DNA of 64,000 bases, taken from Datnioides undecimradiatus. Its lineage: Eukaryota > Chordata > Actinopteri > Lobotiformes > Datnioididae. Within the stretch, counting starts at the first letter, position 1; each line of letters begins with the position of its first letter. This document shows positions 36,401 through 48,297 of the stretch, one piece after another. The translations under genes and the position numbers were made by a program. The notes below the pieces were generated by a model. The model had not been told where the DNA came from. It saw nothing but the letters and a program-made list of their open reading frames with translations, and ran no database searches. The DNA lies in assembly GCA_008933995.1 (NCBI GenBank), contig WARS01000013.1, forward strand, positions 16,247,806-16,311,805. Reading direction: 5' to 3'.

Positions 36401-38180
36401 AGGTGACAAAACATGCCAGGCTGACCAAGCAAGAGCAAGACAAAGCAGTTCATCGGAGGGGTCTGTCCATTATGTTGCCTACTGATGAAAGATGTCAGAG
36501 CAGGGGTGTTTGTAGGGGGTTGCAGCAGGGCTTCTTAATTTGTCTCAACATTTCTCTCTGATGGGGAATATCATATGTATGTTTAAATGTAACTGTAGCT
36601 ATTTTCTACTTGTTTGTCATGGCCTATTTGCCTCCGGTGTTCCAAGAGGCAGGATTAGAGAGATTAGTGCCTGACTTTCTGACTCTGTTCTCTGCACAAC
36701 CAGCCAGTGTCCAAATGTAATGTACAGGACACACACGCACATGTTTGCACGCATGCAAACACACATTGGCAGGTACGCAAAAATAACATCTGAAGACATT
36801 TTGGAGGCTGCAAATACTGATGAACATTTTCTTTTTCTTATTTTGGTAATGACAAACCATCTGTGTTGTGTTTCCCCACCAGCACTGAAAAGGTGAACTC
36901 ACATGAATGAAGAACAGTGACTAGCTGGCTTAATCAGATGTTATTTTTCCTGCTACGATAATCTGTGTCAAGAACGGCTTGGAGGGTGTGAGATGAGGAT
37001 TATAGTTTCCACTCTGGCTGCAGCACAAGCTCTCAGCAACTCCCTCACGTTACCCCAGCTTCTCACCACACATTATCTTCATAATGGCAAATTCTGAACT
37101 CTGTTACCATTTTACATCTTTATATTACTCCCTCTATTTCTTTTGTTTTAATGCTGTCAATATATGTGTGTTTGCTAGCATAGTGCTGTTCTGCCAATAT
37201 TGCTTGTGATCTAGGTGAAGAAAGGAAATACAAAAATTCTCAGATCTGTGAGACATTTATGATTTTATTAACACATACATAGAATCTTATTTTAAGGCTC
37301 TTTTGTCAGAATATCTGTACTCATGAAGTAAGTAAGTAAGTTAATTTTACCACCAGTCAAATAATATTTTAGATAATGACTCGAGTTATATGAAAACAAG
37401 AGTGGCATAATGCAGTTTAAAATATAGAAAAACACATTTAAGCATTGCAGAAGTTCCTCTACAGAAGTGTGTCAACACTGGAATGAAGTCATCTTTATTT
37501 TTCACTATGTTGTGCCTGTCATACCAAGCTCTCTAGCACACTGTTAGTTAGTACGTTGCTATGTTTAATTTGATCACTGTGTGTTTGGTCCTGTGAGCCA
37601 GTTTCTGTTTTTTTATTCACTACTTGTTTCATCATTCCTTTCCTTCTACCTCCCTTTATGTGAGGAAATAGTGCTGCTTGTTCTGTCAGGTTTTTAAAAC
37701 ACTGCTGTCACTAAACAGCTGGGTTCAGCTTTGCCTTCCTTCCTTGTTTTTATTTGCCCCCGCCTCTCTTTCTCTCTCTCTCTCTCAGAGTCCCCCCTCC
37801 CACCAATGTCTTTGTCTGCTCGCTCATTTCCCTGGAGGGGTTACCACCCAACAACCTGCTTTGGGTGCTCCTGATTGGTGGTTTGCTTGTGATGGGGCGG
37901 TCCAAGTGTCAGGCTTGTGAGAGCTTTACCAGTGGTGAGGCAGCTCTCAGCTGTCAGAGAGCATTCAGTCTGCAGTGGAGGCACAAGCAGGACCTGCCTG
38001 TGGTTGCTTTATCTGTTGCTGCAGCACTATTCCAAACGTCAACGTTTAGAGGACTTTCTGTGTCTACTCAACAAGAACTGGCAGAACAGGAGTCCCAAAG
38101 GAATTGAATATCTACTAAATCTTGGCTTTTTATTCTGTTTCTCTTCTGTTCCTCCTTCCTATCCTTTGTTTTTCGACCAG
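30490..38180. other. gene-free stretch upstream of ip6k2
   Basis: No coding exon recognised. A 66-base segment at 34175-34240 is framed by GGTTTGCAG and CAG|GTAAGATC and could be a non-coding leader exon. Around 37874-37900 an inverted CCAAT (ATTGG) and a GC box (GGGGCGG) lie 22 bases apart and may mark a proximal ip6k2 promoter. A CT-rich tract is at 37767-37790. Confidence 0.4.
37874..37900 (+). promoter_or_regulatory. candidate proximal ip6k2 promoter motifs
   Basis: ATTGG (inverted CCAAT) at 37874-37878 and GGGGCGG (Sp1-type GC box) at 37894-37900, 280 bases before the splice acceptor of the first coding exon. There is no TATA box. This is motif evidence only. Confidence 0.3.
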
Positions 38181-38420
38181 CAGAATCCCCCACAGCACAG
38201 ACGAAACAGGTCATCATCACCACCACAGCTTCTGAAGACATTGTGGGAATAGCCTAAAAAAACAACCAACAACCCTGCAACCTTAATGTGAAAAGCCACA
38301 ACTAGTCCTCTGTGGATCTGCAGTGTGTGTGTATCCCTGCTAGATAGGGCCCCCACCACATTTTGTGTGCGTGTGTGAGGAGGCTAATGCCCACGGTCGT
38401 GTGGTCAGGGCCAGAGGAGG
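38181..38420 (+). promoter_or_regulatory. ip6k2: ip6k2 5' UTR part of the first coding exon, with uORFs
   Basis: A long polypyrimidine tract (about 38125-38176) ends in TTCGACCAG at 38180, a good acceptor, so the first coding exon probably begins here or three bases later. The leader contains a minimal start-stop element (ATG 38286 directly followed by TGA). It also contains an overlapping uORF, ATG 38387 to TGA 38530, in another frame that passes over the main start at 38421. The uORF start is in weak context (C at -3); the main ATG has G at -3 and +4. Confidence 0.5.
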
Positions 38421-41400
38421 ATGGGTCCGGCTGTGGAGGCTCAGGCGCAGAAGGCCATGGATGCAGAGCAAAACCAAAAGCACCAGCTGCAGCACCAGCA
38501 GTGCTACATGGAGAAAGGGGTGATGCTTGAGCCCTTCGTACACCAGGTGGGGGGACATTGCTGTGTCCTGCGCTTCGGGGAACAGACCATCTGCAAGCCC
38601 CTCATCCCCCGCGAGCATCAGTTCTACAAGAGTCTGCCTGCTGCAATGAGGAAGTTTACCCCTCAGTATAGAGGTAATTTGTCTAACCTGTGTTGTGGTT
38701 GTTTTGTTGTGTTGTTATGCATCTCTCTTTCTTGATTTCACCACTCTGTGTGCATATGTGTTAGTCAGGGGGATATTGATGTTTTGCAGACCTGCCTTGC
38801 ATTTGTGCAGGTTATATGCAAAGTATAAATTTTGAGATTTTTAGGAAACAGAGCTCCCTGCTCCTGCTGCAGTATTGCCTGTAGGTACCTGCCAGCAGCA
38901 TGTGCCAAACTGTGCCACAAGACGGTGCTGCAGCTCACTCTGCTTCCCATAAATAGACCACACAATTGTGATGTCCTGTTTGTAGGAAGCTGTACTAACA
39001 CAGGTAAGTCAGACAAGTTTGCCTCACATTTCTTTTTCTGGCACACAACCCGCACAGTGAAAAGGATTCAGAGTTTCTGTCTCACACGGATCCAGAAATT
39101 CATGGAGTTGCTGGACAGAGACCATGAGGTTATCTTCAAAAGTCAACAGAGGCAGCGTTTTACAAAAAATCTCCACCACACCATCTTTAGGATCTAAGCT
39201 CTGCAAGTGACATCAGCACACAGTCTAAAATGTCACCACCCACTGACTGAGCCTCTACATTTCTCACAAATATTCCAATATGCTCATGTGGTTTTGTTTG
39301 ATAGGGCTTAAATCACATAACGTTCCCTTTTCAAAACACTATGCCTCAGCAGAAACTCACGTGATCATGGGATGATGTTTAATCTGTCCCATATTCATTA
39401 TCTTCCCTTTCCTTTGCTGTGCTATGAATATTTTCTGGCAATAGTGCTTTCTTTTCCTTGTCAGTATTTCTTTATCTTCACTTATTTTCTCAGTCCTCCT
39501 CTTCACCACCTTATTTTGGCTTTTCCTTCAGCCATAATTTATGGGACATCATTGGGAGGAAATGATGTTTATGATACAGACAAGCTTTGAGAATCTTCTG
39601 GACAATTGTCTTGCTTGTCTTTGTTGTGCTCTTTGTCCACAACTGAAGCCTGTAGGCTAGCACCGTGCCTGTTTTTTGTGGGGTTTTTTCATGATTGTGG
39701 GTTTTTTTTTTTGTATGTTATATTTGTACTCAGCATTTTGTGTGAGATGAAATTTTTGGTAATAAACACAACTAACTTTTGATTGAATTTTGTAGCCTTG
39801 TGTCATTTGTGTTTGGGCTGTTATTTTCTCTGTTTTGCTAAATGCTACGAGTCATCATCATTAAAACTACGTAAGAGCACGGTTTGTCTTAAAGCTGATT
39901 AATGTTTCTTTAAGTTTGTCATTCTCTGCCTTGCTTTGAGAGCTCAGTATCACTGTCCCATCCTTTCTTGCCTGTCATAGTTTTGTTCAGGCATTGTAGA
40001 AGCAGATGTCATAAAGAGATGTGTGTGTAGACATGAACTACTCTGTAACTGTGTAACTGCTGCTAAAAGCAGAAAGATGGGGATAAGAGATTCTTAGTGC
40101 TTCAGAGCTTGAGTTGTCTTGACAGCTTTGATTCTTTACCAGAGATGCCCTCTCTTCAACGCTCTGAGACAGAAATGTCTAACCAATGTCTTTCCTTCTC
40201 CCTTTCTATCCTGCTCTTAGGTGTGGTGTCAGTCAGCTTTGAGGAGGATGAAGAAGGAAATCTTTGCCTCATTGCTTACCCACTCCAGAGTGACCCAGCA
40301 GCAGATCTGGAGAATAAAGATCCCTTGACCGACTGTGAGCCCAAAAGCGAGATGCTCAAGTGGGGGAAAATGATGGCATCCTCCCTGCTTGTGGAGAGTG
40401 AAAATTACAGCAAAGATAGCCGAAGCCGCAACTCTCGTAAAGACAAAGACAAGAGGTGAGATGAAAGAAAGAGTCCCAAAAAAGACAGCAGAGAGACATA
40501 TTGCTCATGATGAAGCAGGAGGTGCAGTCAATACATCAACAGGCAGGGGAAAAGTGAGTTACTGTCACTTTTGTCCTGAGGCTATAATGTAAATTCAGTT
40601 GAAGATGATACATGTTACGTCCCGGCCTAGGGGAAACCTTGACGCTTGAATCAATTCAGACGCCGTCATCAGTTTGACTGTTACACAACCATAATACTCA
40701 TAAAGCAATCTTTAGTTTTCCATGGATGGTAAAGCTGTAGCCTGAAGACTCGTGTTAATCGACTGATGATGCATGCGTTGACTTACACATGCAACCTAAG
40801 GCAAAACTGGCTCTAAATACTGTGAGAGGCTGATCCTTGACATTGGCAGCCAGAAAGCGTCACTGCCTCAGGGTTACATAACTGCAGTAGATGCATGTCT
40901 GTGAATGTACACAAAGAAAAACCTTGACCTTCTCTTTATGTCTGATATTATGCTTCATCACTGCCCCCTTGTATCACTCTGAAGCAGATCGTCTGTTTTT
41001 ATTCTTTCTTTTTTTTTTCACAAAACTGATGAGCTCTCTCTCCCTCTGCTGTACAGTGTTCACAAGCTGCAGGAGGACGTGGAGCTGGAGTGGCTGCGTC
41101 AGGCCGAGGTGCTCTACTACAGACTGGAGCGTAGTCACAGTCACGCTGTACCGCAGCTCAAACACAACCCCTGGAGCCTCAAGTGTCAACAGCAGCACCT
41201 GCAGAGGATGAAGGAGAATGCCAAACACCGCAACCAGTACAGTATCCTTTCACTGAGGAGTCAAACTGCACTGTTTTTCCAACATTCATTATCACAGTGG
41301 ATATAGACATGATTAATTCCTCAGAGGTTTCAGGCCAGAGGACATAACATGTGCCACAGCCAACCTGGCCAGCATGACGCCTCAACACCTGCCTCTATAC

Positions 41401-43210
41401 ATGCAGTTGAAATGTATACAGACTATCAGTGGTTCCAGCTTTTACCTGAGGCCTGTTATCTAATACACCATCTAACTATCAGTGTCTTTGTCCTGTAAAG
41501 TTGCACTTCTAAAGCATTCCCATTAGCTACGTGATATTGCTTTGACTCGTCTGTAGCTATTGTCATGATAATCACATTCATGTGAATGCAGTGAAACTTG
41601 CGGGGGAATATCAGTAATGAAACTTCATTGTTTTGTTTTTTTTTTCTAATCTAACACTGTCAGTGATTTTTAAGTTGTAGACTGATTACTTGAGTATAGG
41701 GCCATATTTTTTCGACTCTGGCTTCCTTGACTCAGTTTCCCAGAGTTCATCCTGCTGGAGAACCTGACGTGGCGGCACACAATGCCTTGTGTACTGGACC
41801 TCAAGATGGGCACGCAGCAGCATGGAGACGATGCCTCAGAGGAGAAGAAAGCTGTGAAGATCCGCAAGTGTCAGCAGAGCACAGCCTCGTCGATAGGAGT
41901 CTGCCTCTCTGGCATGCAGGTGGGCTTTGAGCCAAGACTGGCCTCTGTGTTCATGGCTCTGAACGGAAAGGGGAAGAGTTAAATGAGAAGATCTAAACCA
42001 GTGTCATGTTTGTCTGTTTAATATAGGATTACAGCTAACAACTGGCTAGTTTGGCTCAATACAAAGACTTAAAGCTGTTAAGTTGTTAGGATGTCTCTGT
42101 CCAATAATTACAAAATCATCACTACCATCAACTCTAAAGGATATTTGTCTCATTTCTAGTCAGTTTTTCTGACTACCTAACAATGTATGTATGTTTTAGG
42201 AATCTACCCCATAACAAAGGTCTGAAATTAGCACCAAATGGCAGTGAAATGTTCCTCATACGTTTAAATAATAGGTAATTAAGAGGTGGTCTGGCTGGCC
42301 AAACACTGTTTGGAGACAAGACTGTTCATAATCTCTCACTATAACTATATTCAAATCTAGTAAAAGGTGCTTCTGTGTACATTTTTGAGTACTTGTCCCT
42401 TTTTACCGTACTGCCATGGTCATTTAAATAGAAACAAGAAATAACCGTAAATCTCTCTAGCTTGGCAGTGCTAGAGCAGAAGAAACAAAACCAAATTGCA
42501 CTCTCAGTATAAATCTTGAAGTCACTGTTCCTGTTCTACTTTTCCAACCTCTCCATGTTTCTTCCTCCCTTCAGGTGTACCGGTCTGACACAGGCCAGCT
42601 GATGTTTATGAGCAAGTTCCATGGCCGCAGACTGACCCTGACGGAGTTCAAGGAAGCTTTGTTCCAGTTTTTCCACACCGGACATCGTCTACGGCGTGAA
42701 CTCCTCTCCCCGGTTCTTCGCAGGCTCAGAGACATGCAAGCTGCCTTGGAAGCCTGTGAATCCTACCGCTTCTACTCAAGCTCCCTGCTCATCATCTACG
42801 ATGGAGCATCCCACAGAAAACACACACGACAACACACTGAGGACGGCCTCTCAGAAGAAGATGAGGATGAGGAGGATGAGGGGGAGTTAGCTGAACCAGA
42901 AATGGAGGAGGAGGGAGAGGAGGAGAAGGTGGGTGACGTAGCTGGCGCACTTGGTTTTCCTCACAGCCCCTCCACATCTAGCGATGGAGGCAGCAGTGGC
43001 GGGAGCTCAGCTGTCAGCAAAGCTCGCTTGTCGCGGTCAGACCCCCACAGTCCAATGGTGGATGTGAGAATGATAGACTTTGCCCACACCACCTGCAGAC
43101 ATTACCAGGGCGACAGCGTGGTATATGAGGGCCTGGACAGCGGCTACCTCTTTGGTCTACAGAACCTAATCACCATCATCTCTGAACTGGAGAATCACAG
43201 CACAGACTGA
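38421..43210 (+). CDS. ip6k2: inositol hexakisphosphate kinase 2, five coding exons
   Basis: Coding exons: 38421-38673, 40221-40455, 41057-41241, 41744-41919, 42575-43210. The phases join without a stop into 494 residues (human about 426). IP6 kinases phosphorylate InsP6 with ATP to 5-InsP7, a pyrophosphate messenger affecting apoptosis, energy balance and phosphate homeostasis. Exon 1 carries LEPFVHQVGGH and REHQFY; exon 2 FEEDEEGNLCLIAYPL; exon 3 KHNPWSLKC and RMKENAKHRNQY; all are closer to IP6K2 than to IP6K1/3. The kinase signature PCVLDLKMG (PxxxDxKxG) is at 239-247, the SLL motif at 353-355, and the metal-binding IDF at 450-452. The extra length lies mainly in an acidic insert (about 372-402) and a Ser/Gly-rich linker between SLL and IDF. 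The start is set by homology (GPA...AMD, as in mammals) and strong context. Intron 3 looks U12-type. No catalytic motif is missing. Confidence 0.95.
38986..39003 (+). other. candidate 18-nt cassette microexon of ip6k2
   Basis: CCTGTTTGTAG precedes and CAG|GTAAGT follows an 18-base segment. ip6k2 intron 1 is phase 1, so inclusion adds exactly six codons (new residues about GSCTNT) with no frame change and no stop. Not proven; it needs transcript data. Confidence 0.3.
39762..39767 (+). terminator. candidate intronic poly(A) signal in ip6k2 intron 1
   Basis: AATAAA followed by T/GT-rich sequence (TTTTGTAGCCTTGTGTCATT). It could end a truncated ip6k2 transcript that retains intron 1, whose read-through frame closes at 38735 after about 104 residues. 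Speculative. Confidence 0.25.
41242..41743 (+). other. ip6k2: U12-type (minor spliceosome) intron in ip6k2
   Basis: The donor is GTATCCTT, identical to the U12 GT-AG consensus. TTCCTTGAC at 41723-41731 fits the U12 branch-site consensus TTCCTTRAC exactly, with the branch A at 41730, 13 bases before the AG at 41742-41743. No strong polypyrimidine tract is needed, nor is one clearly present. The intron splits a lysine codon between HRNQY and FILLEN. The other introns of this gene have ordinary U2-type ends. Confidence 0.85.
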
Positions 43211-43506
43211 AGAAAGACACAGACCTTTGGAAGTAAAGAGGAGGACTGGACTACAGATGGAGTGGGCGATTCCTCCTCTCCTCTTCAAAATTTAGACCGT
43301 GTTGTAGCTGGGCTTTCATTGGACCCTGTCCCTGTTTCTACCATTGGTGCTTCTCGATGCTCCTGTTGTGCGTTTCCATCCTTGGGATATGAAACAGACC
43401 TTCACGTAACATAGAAGAGCCATCTGTGTGACTGATGCAGTGATTTACCCATTGTCATCATTCTGTTTAACCCAGTTCAGCTTAAGGACAAAAAGGGTAG
43501 GCAGCA

Positions 43507-43512
43507 AATAAA
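43507..43512 (+). terminator. poly(A) signal of ip6k2
   Basis: AATAAA 297 bases after the ip6k2 stop, followed by TG-rich sequence (TTTTCCTTGTGTCTG). A second hexamer is near 43845. Either could be used. Confidence 0.55.
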
Positions 43513-44984
43513 GTCTGAAGTCTTGAGACGTAGAAATGTTTTCCTTGTGTCTGATTCCAAAGAAAGTAACGGCATATTGCACGCACAAACATGCACTGAA
43601 ACACATTCTGTTGAACAAGAGTGTGTTTACACTGAGACAGGGCTATGTGAGGGAGCGGGAGTTGTATGTGTATGAGGACAGAGTCGATGGAAGAGGAGGT
43701 AGTGAGGGCACACCCTCCGTTCTTCACTGTTGCCTGTTCATTCTGCCATCCCTCTTTCCCTCTTCACTCAAAGAGACTATATTCATAAAGTTACCAGAGA
43801 CAGATGATGAATAGTTATTTCTTTATTTGACATGTTTCATAAAATAAACTAAAAGTTCAAAAATGAATGTGAATGAGAGTACTACATTCCATGTCATCAA
43901 TGTTACAATAATGATATGAATTAATATTGTTATTTGACATGTTTGGATACCTCTATCTTGTATGTATGTATGTGTTGTCCACACTTTGTTGGGGGGGGAT
44001 TAAAGACATGGGTTTGTGCTAACATCTGTGTCCTCATTTGTATTTGGTGTTTAGTCATTGGGCTGAAGAAAGAAACCACAGACTTCCTGTTTTATGTGAA
44101 ATTAAAATGTCAAACTAGTCAAATTTCATGTAAATATTCCAGGTGGTGAGACCTGCCGTTGATACTCCCTGTAATGTTGTGGAGAGCAGCCACACGGGGG
44201 TAGTTCTGGCAGAAGGAGGAGGATGACGGCACCCTAGTCTGCCTCAGCCAGTCTTGGTCATCTCCAACCAGTCTGAGGCAGACGGAGCAGCGATGAGCAA
44301 TCTGCTCTCAGTGTCACAGACTCTGTGTGATGTGAGGAGTGCTGGCGGTCTGCGTGGAGAAGAACTATTAGTCAGATACAGGCTTGTGTCAACAGAGAGC
44401 ACGGGCAATTACCACTTCAGTGTCCTCTCTCAGGAATGTACTGTACTGCTTTCACAGACATCCATCTGACACACTGGATTTCAATTCTGAAATAAAAAAA
44501 ACTTAAAGTTTTGTAGTCACTGTAATGCAGACACAAAATTTCAGTTATAGTGCCAATCACTCAGCTACACACTTACTTATTTTGTTAAATAAGAATCACC
44601 AACATCAGTTAAAATCCTCTTTGAAGAATTGTTATCCTGATTTTGTTCTCGCATGTTGGTTAGAGCACATCACGGTATGAAGGTTGTGTGCTTGTCTCAG
44701 TTAACGCTGAAAATAGTGACCTCCTGCAAATCACCATCTGTCACATGCTTGCTGGGTTTTGTACATGAGTAGGTTGAGGTCCCACGAGGTCTGACATATA
44801 CAGATTCATACTGCCTATAATTAGCAGCTCTGTTTCAACAATAACAAATTAAACATGGGTAATTCTAACATTTTCGATAGATGTTAGTGCACTTTCTACA
44901 CTAAATAGTATGGATGCTACATAAATATGATTAATTACGTTTGCAGAGAACTAATATCTTTCCCATACTTTAAATAATTTAAGG

Positions 44985-45018
44985 TTTTTATTAGACTTTT
45001 ATTAGACTTTATTAGACT
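44985..45018. repeat. three TTTTATTAGAC tandem units
   Basis: Three consecutive copies of a 10-12 base unit differing only in T-run length, directly visible. Confidence 0.85.
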
Positions 45019-45168
45019 GTAACATGTAATGGTCAGCGCAACAAACAACAGTTATGATCTCGTTGGCTGACTGTGAACACATATGCTCTTAATATGCTGT
45101 GTGCCTTTCTCAGTCTACAACCTTGCTTATTCTGTAATCCTGTAGCAGTCTAGGACAGTACAATAAAA

Positions 45169-45207
45169 GGTCCAACCCTTTACTGTAACCCTGTAAAGGG
45201 TTTGACC
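45169..45207. repeat. 15-base inverted repeat with 9-base loop
   Basis: GGTCCAACCCTTTAC, 9-base spacer, GTAAAGGGTTTGACC; 14 of 15 positions pair, the inner ten perfectly. No gene is attached to it. Confidence 0.8.
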
Positions 45208-48161
45208 CAGCCGACAGACACTTTAATCTTTAAGAGAGGTCAGGGTTAGGGTGGTTTATGAGCACATGCTGCATATACACGGCACATCCAGAGCAGAGTA
45301 TTTGCAATGCTTAATAGACTGCCAGAGATCAACTGCAGAGCAGCAGTCAGTCTTTTAGCAAGACATGCATGTGATGTTTCTGTGCTGCGTGATTGCAGGG
45401 AGATAGAAAGATTGATAGACGAGAGGATGGAGAGAGTGAGAAAATAAGCTCTTCCATCTCCACTCTACTGGGAGGAGGGGGTTGGGTGGTGGTGGTAGCT
45501 GATGTTGCGTAACAGCCTCAGGGTCAGTGGGCTGCTTTTAACCATCAGAATGATCCCATTCTGTCATCATTTTGTGTTTATGCATGTCTATGTTACACCA
45601 CTTGCACACAGTAGATTCACTGTTATTCTGTACCGTAGTGCTTGCATACTACTGTATTACACGTGTGTGGATGTGTGTCCTCGGAGCCCATTGCTTTGTG
45701 AAGGTTGCGACTGCAAGTGGAGCAGTTGCATAACAGTGGTTAAAATCACTATGGCAACAGCAGCCTTGGTGGCAGTGAAATAGTGTTGTAGCTTTTGGGC
45801 CATGGGAGTCACATCCCCGTTCATCAAAATGTTAATACACACGGTCACAAGTCTGTTCATTCATCAGATCATCCCATAGACATTTAGTCAGCCATTGCAC
45901 GCATATGGATCCAAAAACAATAATTCCATGACTTTGCATTGCAAAAGTCACCCTTCCAGCTCAAGCTCAAGGACATGCATGATCCAAAATTCATTTTCTT
46001 TGTTTGTTCACCGCCACCGAGTCATTTCCTTATCTCTCAGCAGGTTTCTCATTATCTGCAACAGACTGAAGATTATCTAATAACTGTGAAGCACTTTCCT
46101 TTATGATACTGTTGAAAGGCAGCTAACTATTCCACGACTCTCCCATCTCACTCTCCTGCATACAGAGAACTGTGCTGGACCATGGTTGTGTTTTACTACC
46201 AGAGCTCCAGTCTTTTTTTGACTTGTCCTTGACTGCCTCTCAAATAGAGAGGCATTTCTGGTTCTCTGTGTCCCTGGGTTTCACATCACGTAAATGCTTC
46301 AAATGAATATATAATATTTTTCATTGTCTTTGAATGTTTCCATTGATTTTGAGGGCTGCTATGGTCTTTGAGCCAAATTTTTCTTTCATATACTCCCCTT
46401 GATCAACACAACCTTGTGTTTATAAACACACAACACACACTTAGGATTCTTCCAATCCAATCTATGTGGTCTGCAGGCTGATTGTCCCGTGCCTCCTACA
46501 TGTGCACTGTCTGTCACTGCTGTCTGAAAATTGCTCCATTGTCCTGCCACACAATTTAGCGAGTATGCATGCTGTGGATGCTGCTGCCTCAGGCAAGAGA
46601 CGGGAGGTTTAAACCAGTCAGCAGCAGTTGTGGTCAAGGTACCTGGTGCTATTCCGTTTTCTCTATTTATAGAAGATGGCACCAATCATTCATACCCAAA
46701 TCTCTTTCATTAAAGCATGAATAGTATTCAAATGTTTTTGAGTACCTCATTTATGAAAATCCTGCAGCACTTGTGATAAAATTCTACCCTTAAATTTTAT
46801 TTGTGAGGTTTAAATTTGGCTTCATCACTATCAAAAAACACCACATGCCTTCAGTTTTTACACTTGGAAAAAATTGTTAATTTAGTAGAATATAACTACC
46901 AAAATGAGCAGTGTACTGCAGCAAAAGACACCATGTTGTAGATGGTGTTTATATTTATCTGTGAGGAGGGAGACTGTTAAATGTTGGCTTATTCACGCCA
47001 ACATTAAGACAGAAAGTGCGAATCAGAGATATAGCCAAATCTGTTTTGACAGGTGCTAAATCGAGCTTACACATTGGTGACAAGCTCTGCATGAGCAGTT
47101 ACATAAATGGGTCAATAATGTAATGAGGGAGTGATGAAAGACAGAAAGACAGAGTGTAGGATATGCAGTCCTGGCTCATAAAGATTATGCGGGGAGAAGG
47201 AGATCTTGTGTGATTAAGATGATGCTGGTTGTGCAGGGATTAATCTCCTGACCTTCTTAAAAATGTGTATATGATTTCATTCAGAGTTCAGCTGCCGTGT
47301 GGAGTGTGTATGTGTGCACCTACTCTTGCAAAGTTGGTTTTCAGGTCAGCCAGGAGGAGATTATAGGCAGCTGTGCTTTAATGTAAAGCTGATGAGCAGA
47401 CAGACACATTTGTTTGTGATGAGGCATGACAGCATTTCTTTGTGTATCTGGTTTGATGTACAGAGCCTCACACTTGGCATTTTTCATGTTTTATTGTCTA
47501 TAAACATTGAAACAAGGGGGATTTAAAGGGATTTCTTGAACCTGATCATCAGAAGGATATTCTTTAATGTCAACGTGGAAATATCTTTAGTATTCACCTT
47601 TGCTGTGTCATAATCTTTATATTTCTTAATGGTCAATTCAACTCAACTCCAAGCAGCATTCAGTGACTTTCAGATGTTTTGGTATCCTTGCCCTTACTTC
47701 ATCTGCAGCCAAAAGATGCATCTTAATCCATTTAAGCCCTTCTATCCAAGGAAAACAAGTTTTACTTCCTTTCCCCTATACACACATTATGAAGAAATGT
47801 GTTAAACAAAGACGCTTCATTTTGTACAAAGGACCTATTTTTGAATTCAGCTCTCATTCGCTGCCCTGATTTAGCTGCCACTGAGGTTCTTCTAATCAGG
47901 CCAACTTGTCAAACATCTCAAAGACACGAGTTATAAATATGAAACAGGGCTATTGCAGTTCAGTCAAGCTAGTGGATCTGTGTCTGCCTACCTTGACATA
48001 GCTGTGCCTAGTTTAGCATACTGATCTGGTCGCAGTTATTAATTAGCACAATGCACATGGAGCATGGGATTGTGATTGGCTTTGTAGGTGTTTGGTCATC
48101 AATTAATGTATAAGATAAATTTAAAAATTGATGGTGTTCAATAAAATCCAGTATTACTACA

Positions 48162-48297
48162 ATTTGTCTTGAGGGGAACATCAATGTCTTGGAAATCCAT
48201 CCAGTAGTCGTTTAAGTATTTCAGCTGGAACCAAACTGGTGAGCGAACCATCTCATAAAGAAAAGCTCAAAGCCATGCCACTAGTGAGGCTAAAAAT
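48162..48297 (-). mobile_element. truncated reverse copy of the 3578-3970 repeat family
   Basis: The + strand reads TTGAGGGGAACATCAATGTC, then AATCCATCCAGTAGTCGTTT, then ATTTCAGCTGGAACCAAA, then AGCCATGCCACTAGTGAGGC. In reverse complement these match the order of the element at 3578 (GCTAGCAGCG, TTTGGTCGAGACTGAAATAT, TTGGATTGATTG). Confidence 0.55.

Noticed and set aside
36742..36761. TGTTTGCA-CGCA-TGCAAACA inverted forkhead-like motif
   Set aside because: Lies in a CA/TG-rich run where such an inverted pair is likely by chance, and no gene is nearby.
38832..39197. 121-codon open frame inside ip6k2 intron 1
   Set aside because: It shows no known domain and is crossed by good splice signals (acceptor 38985, donor 39004). 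Only the 18-base segment within it was kept as a candidate exon.
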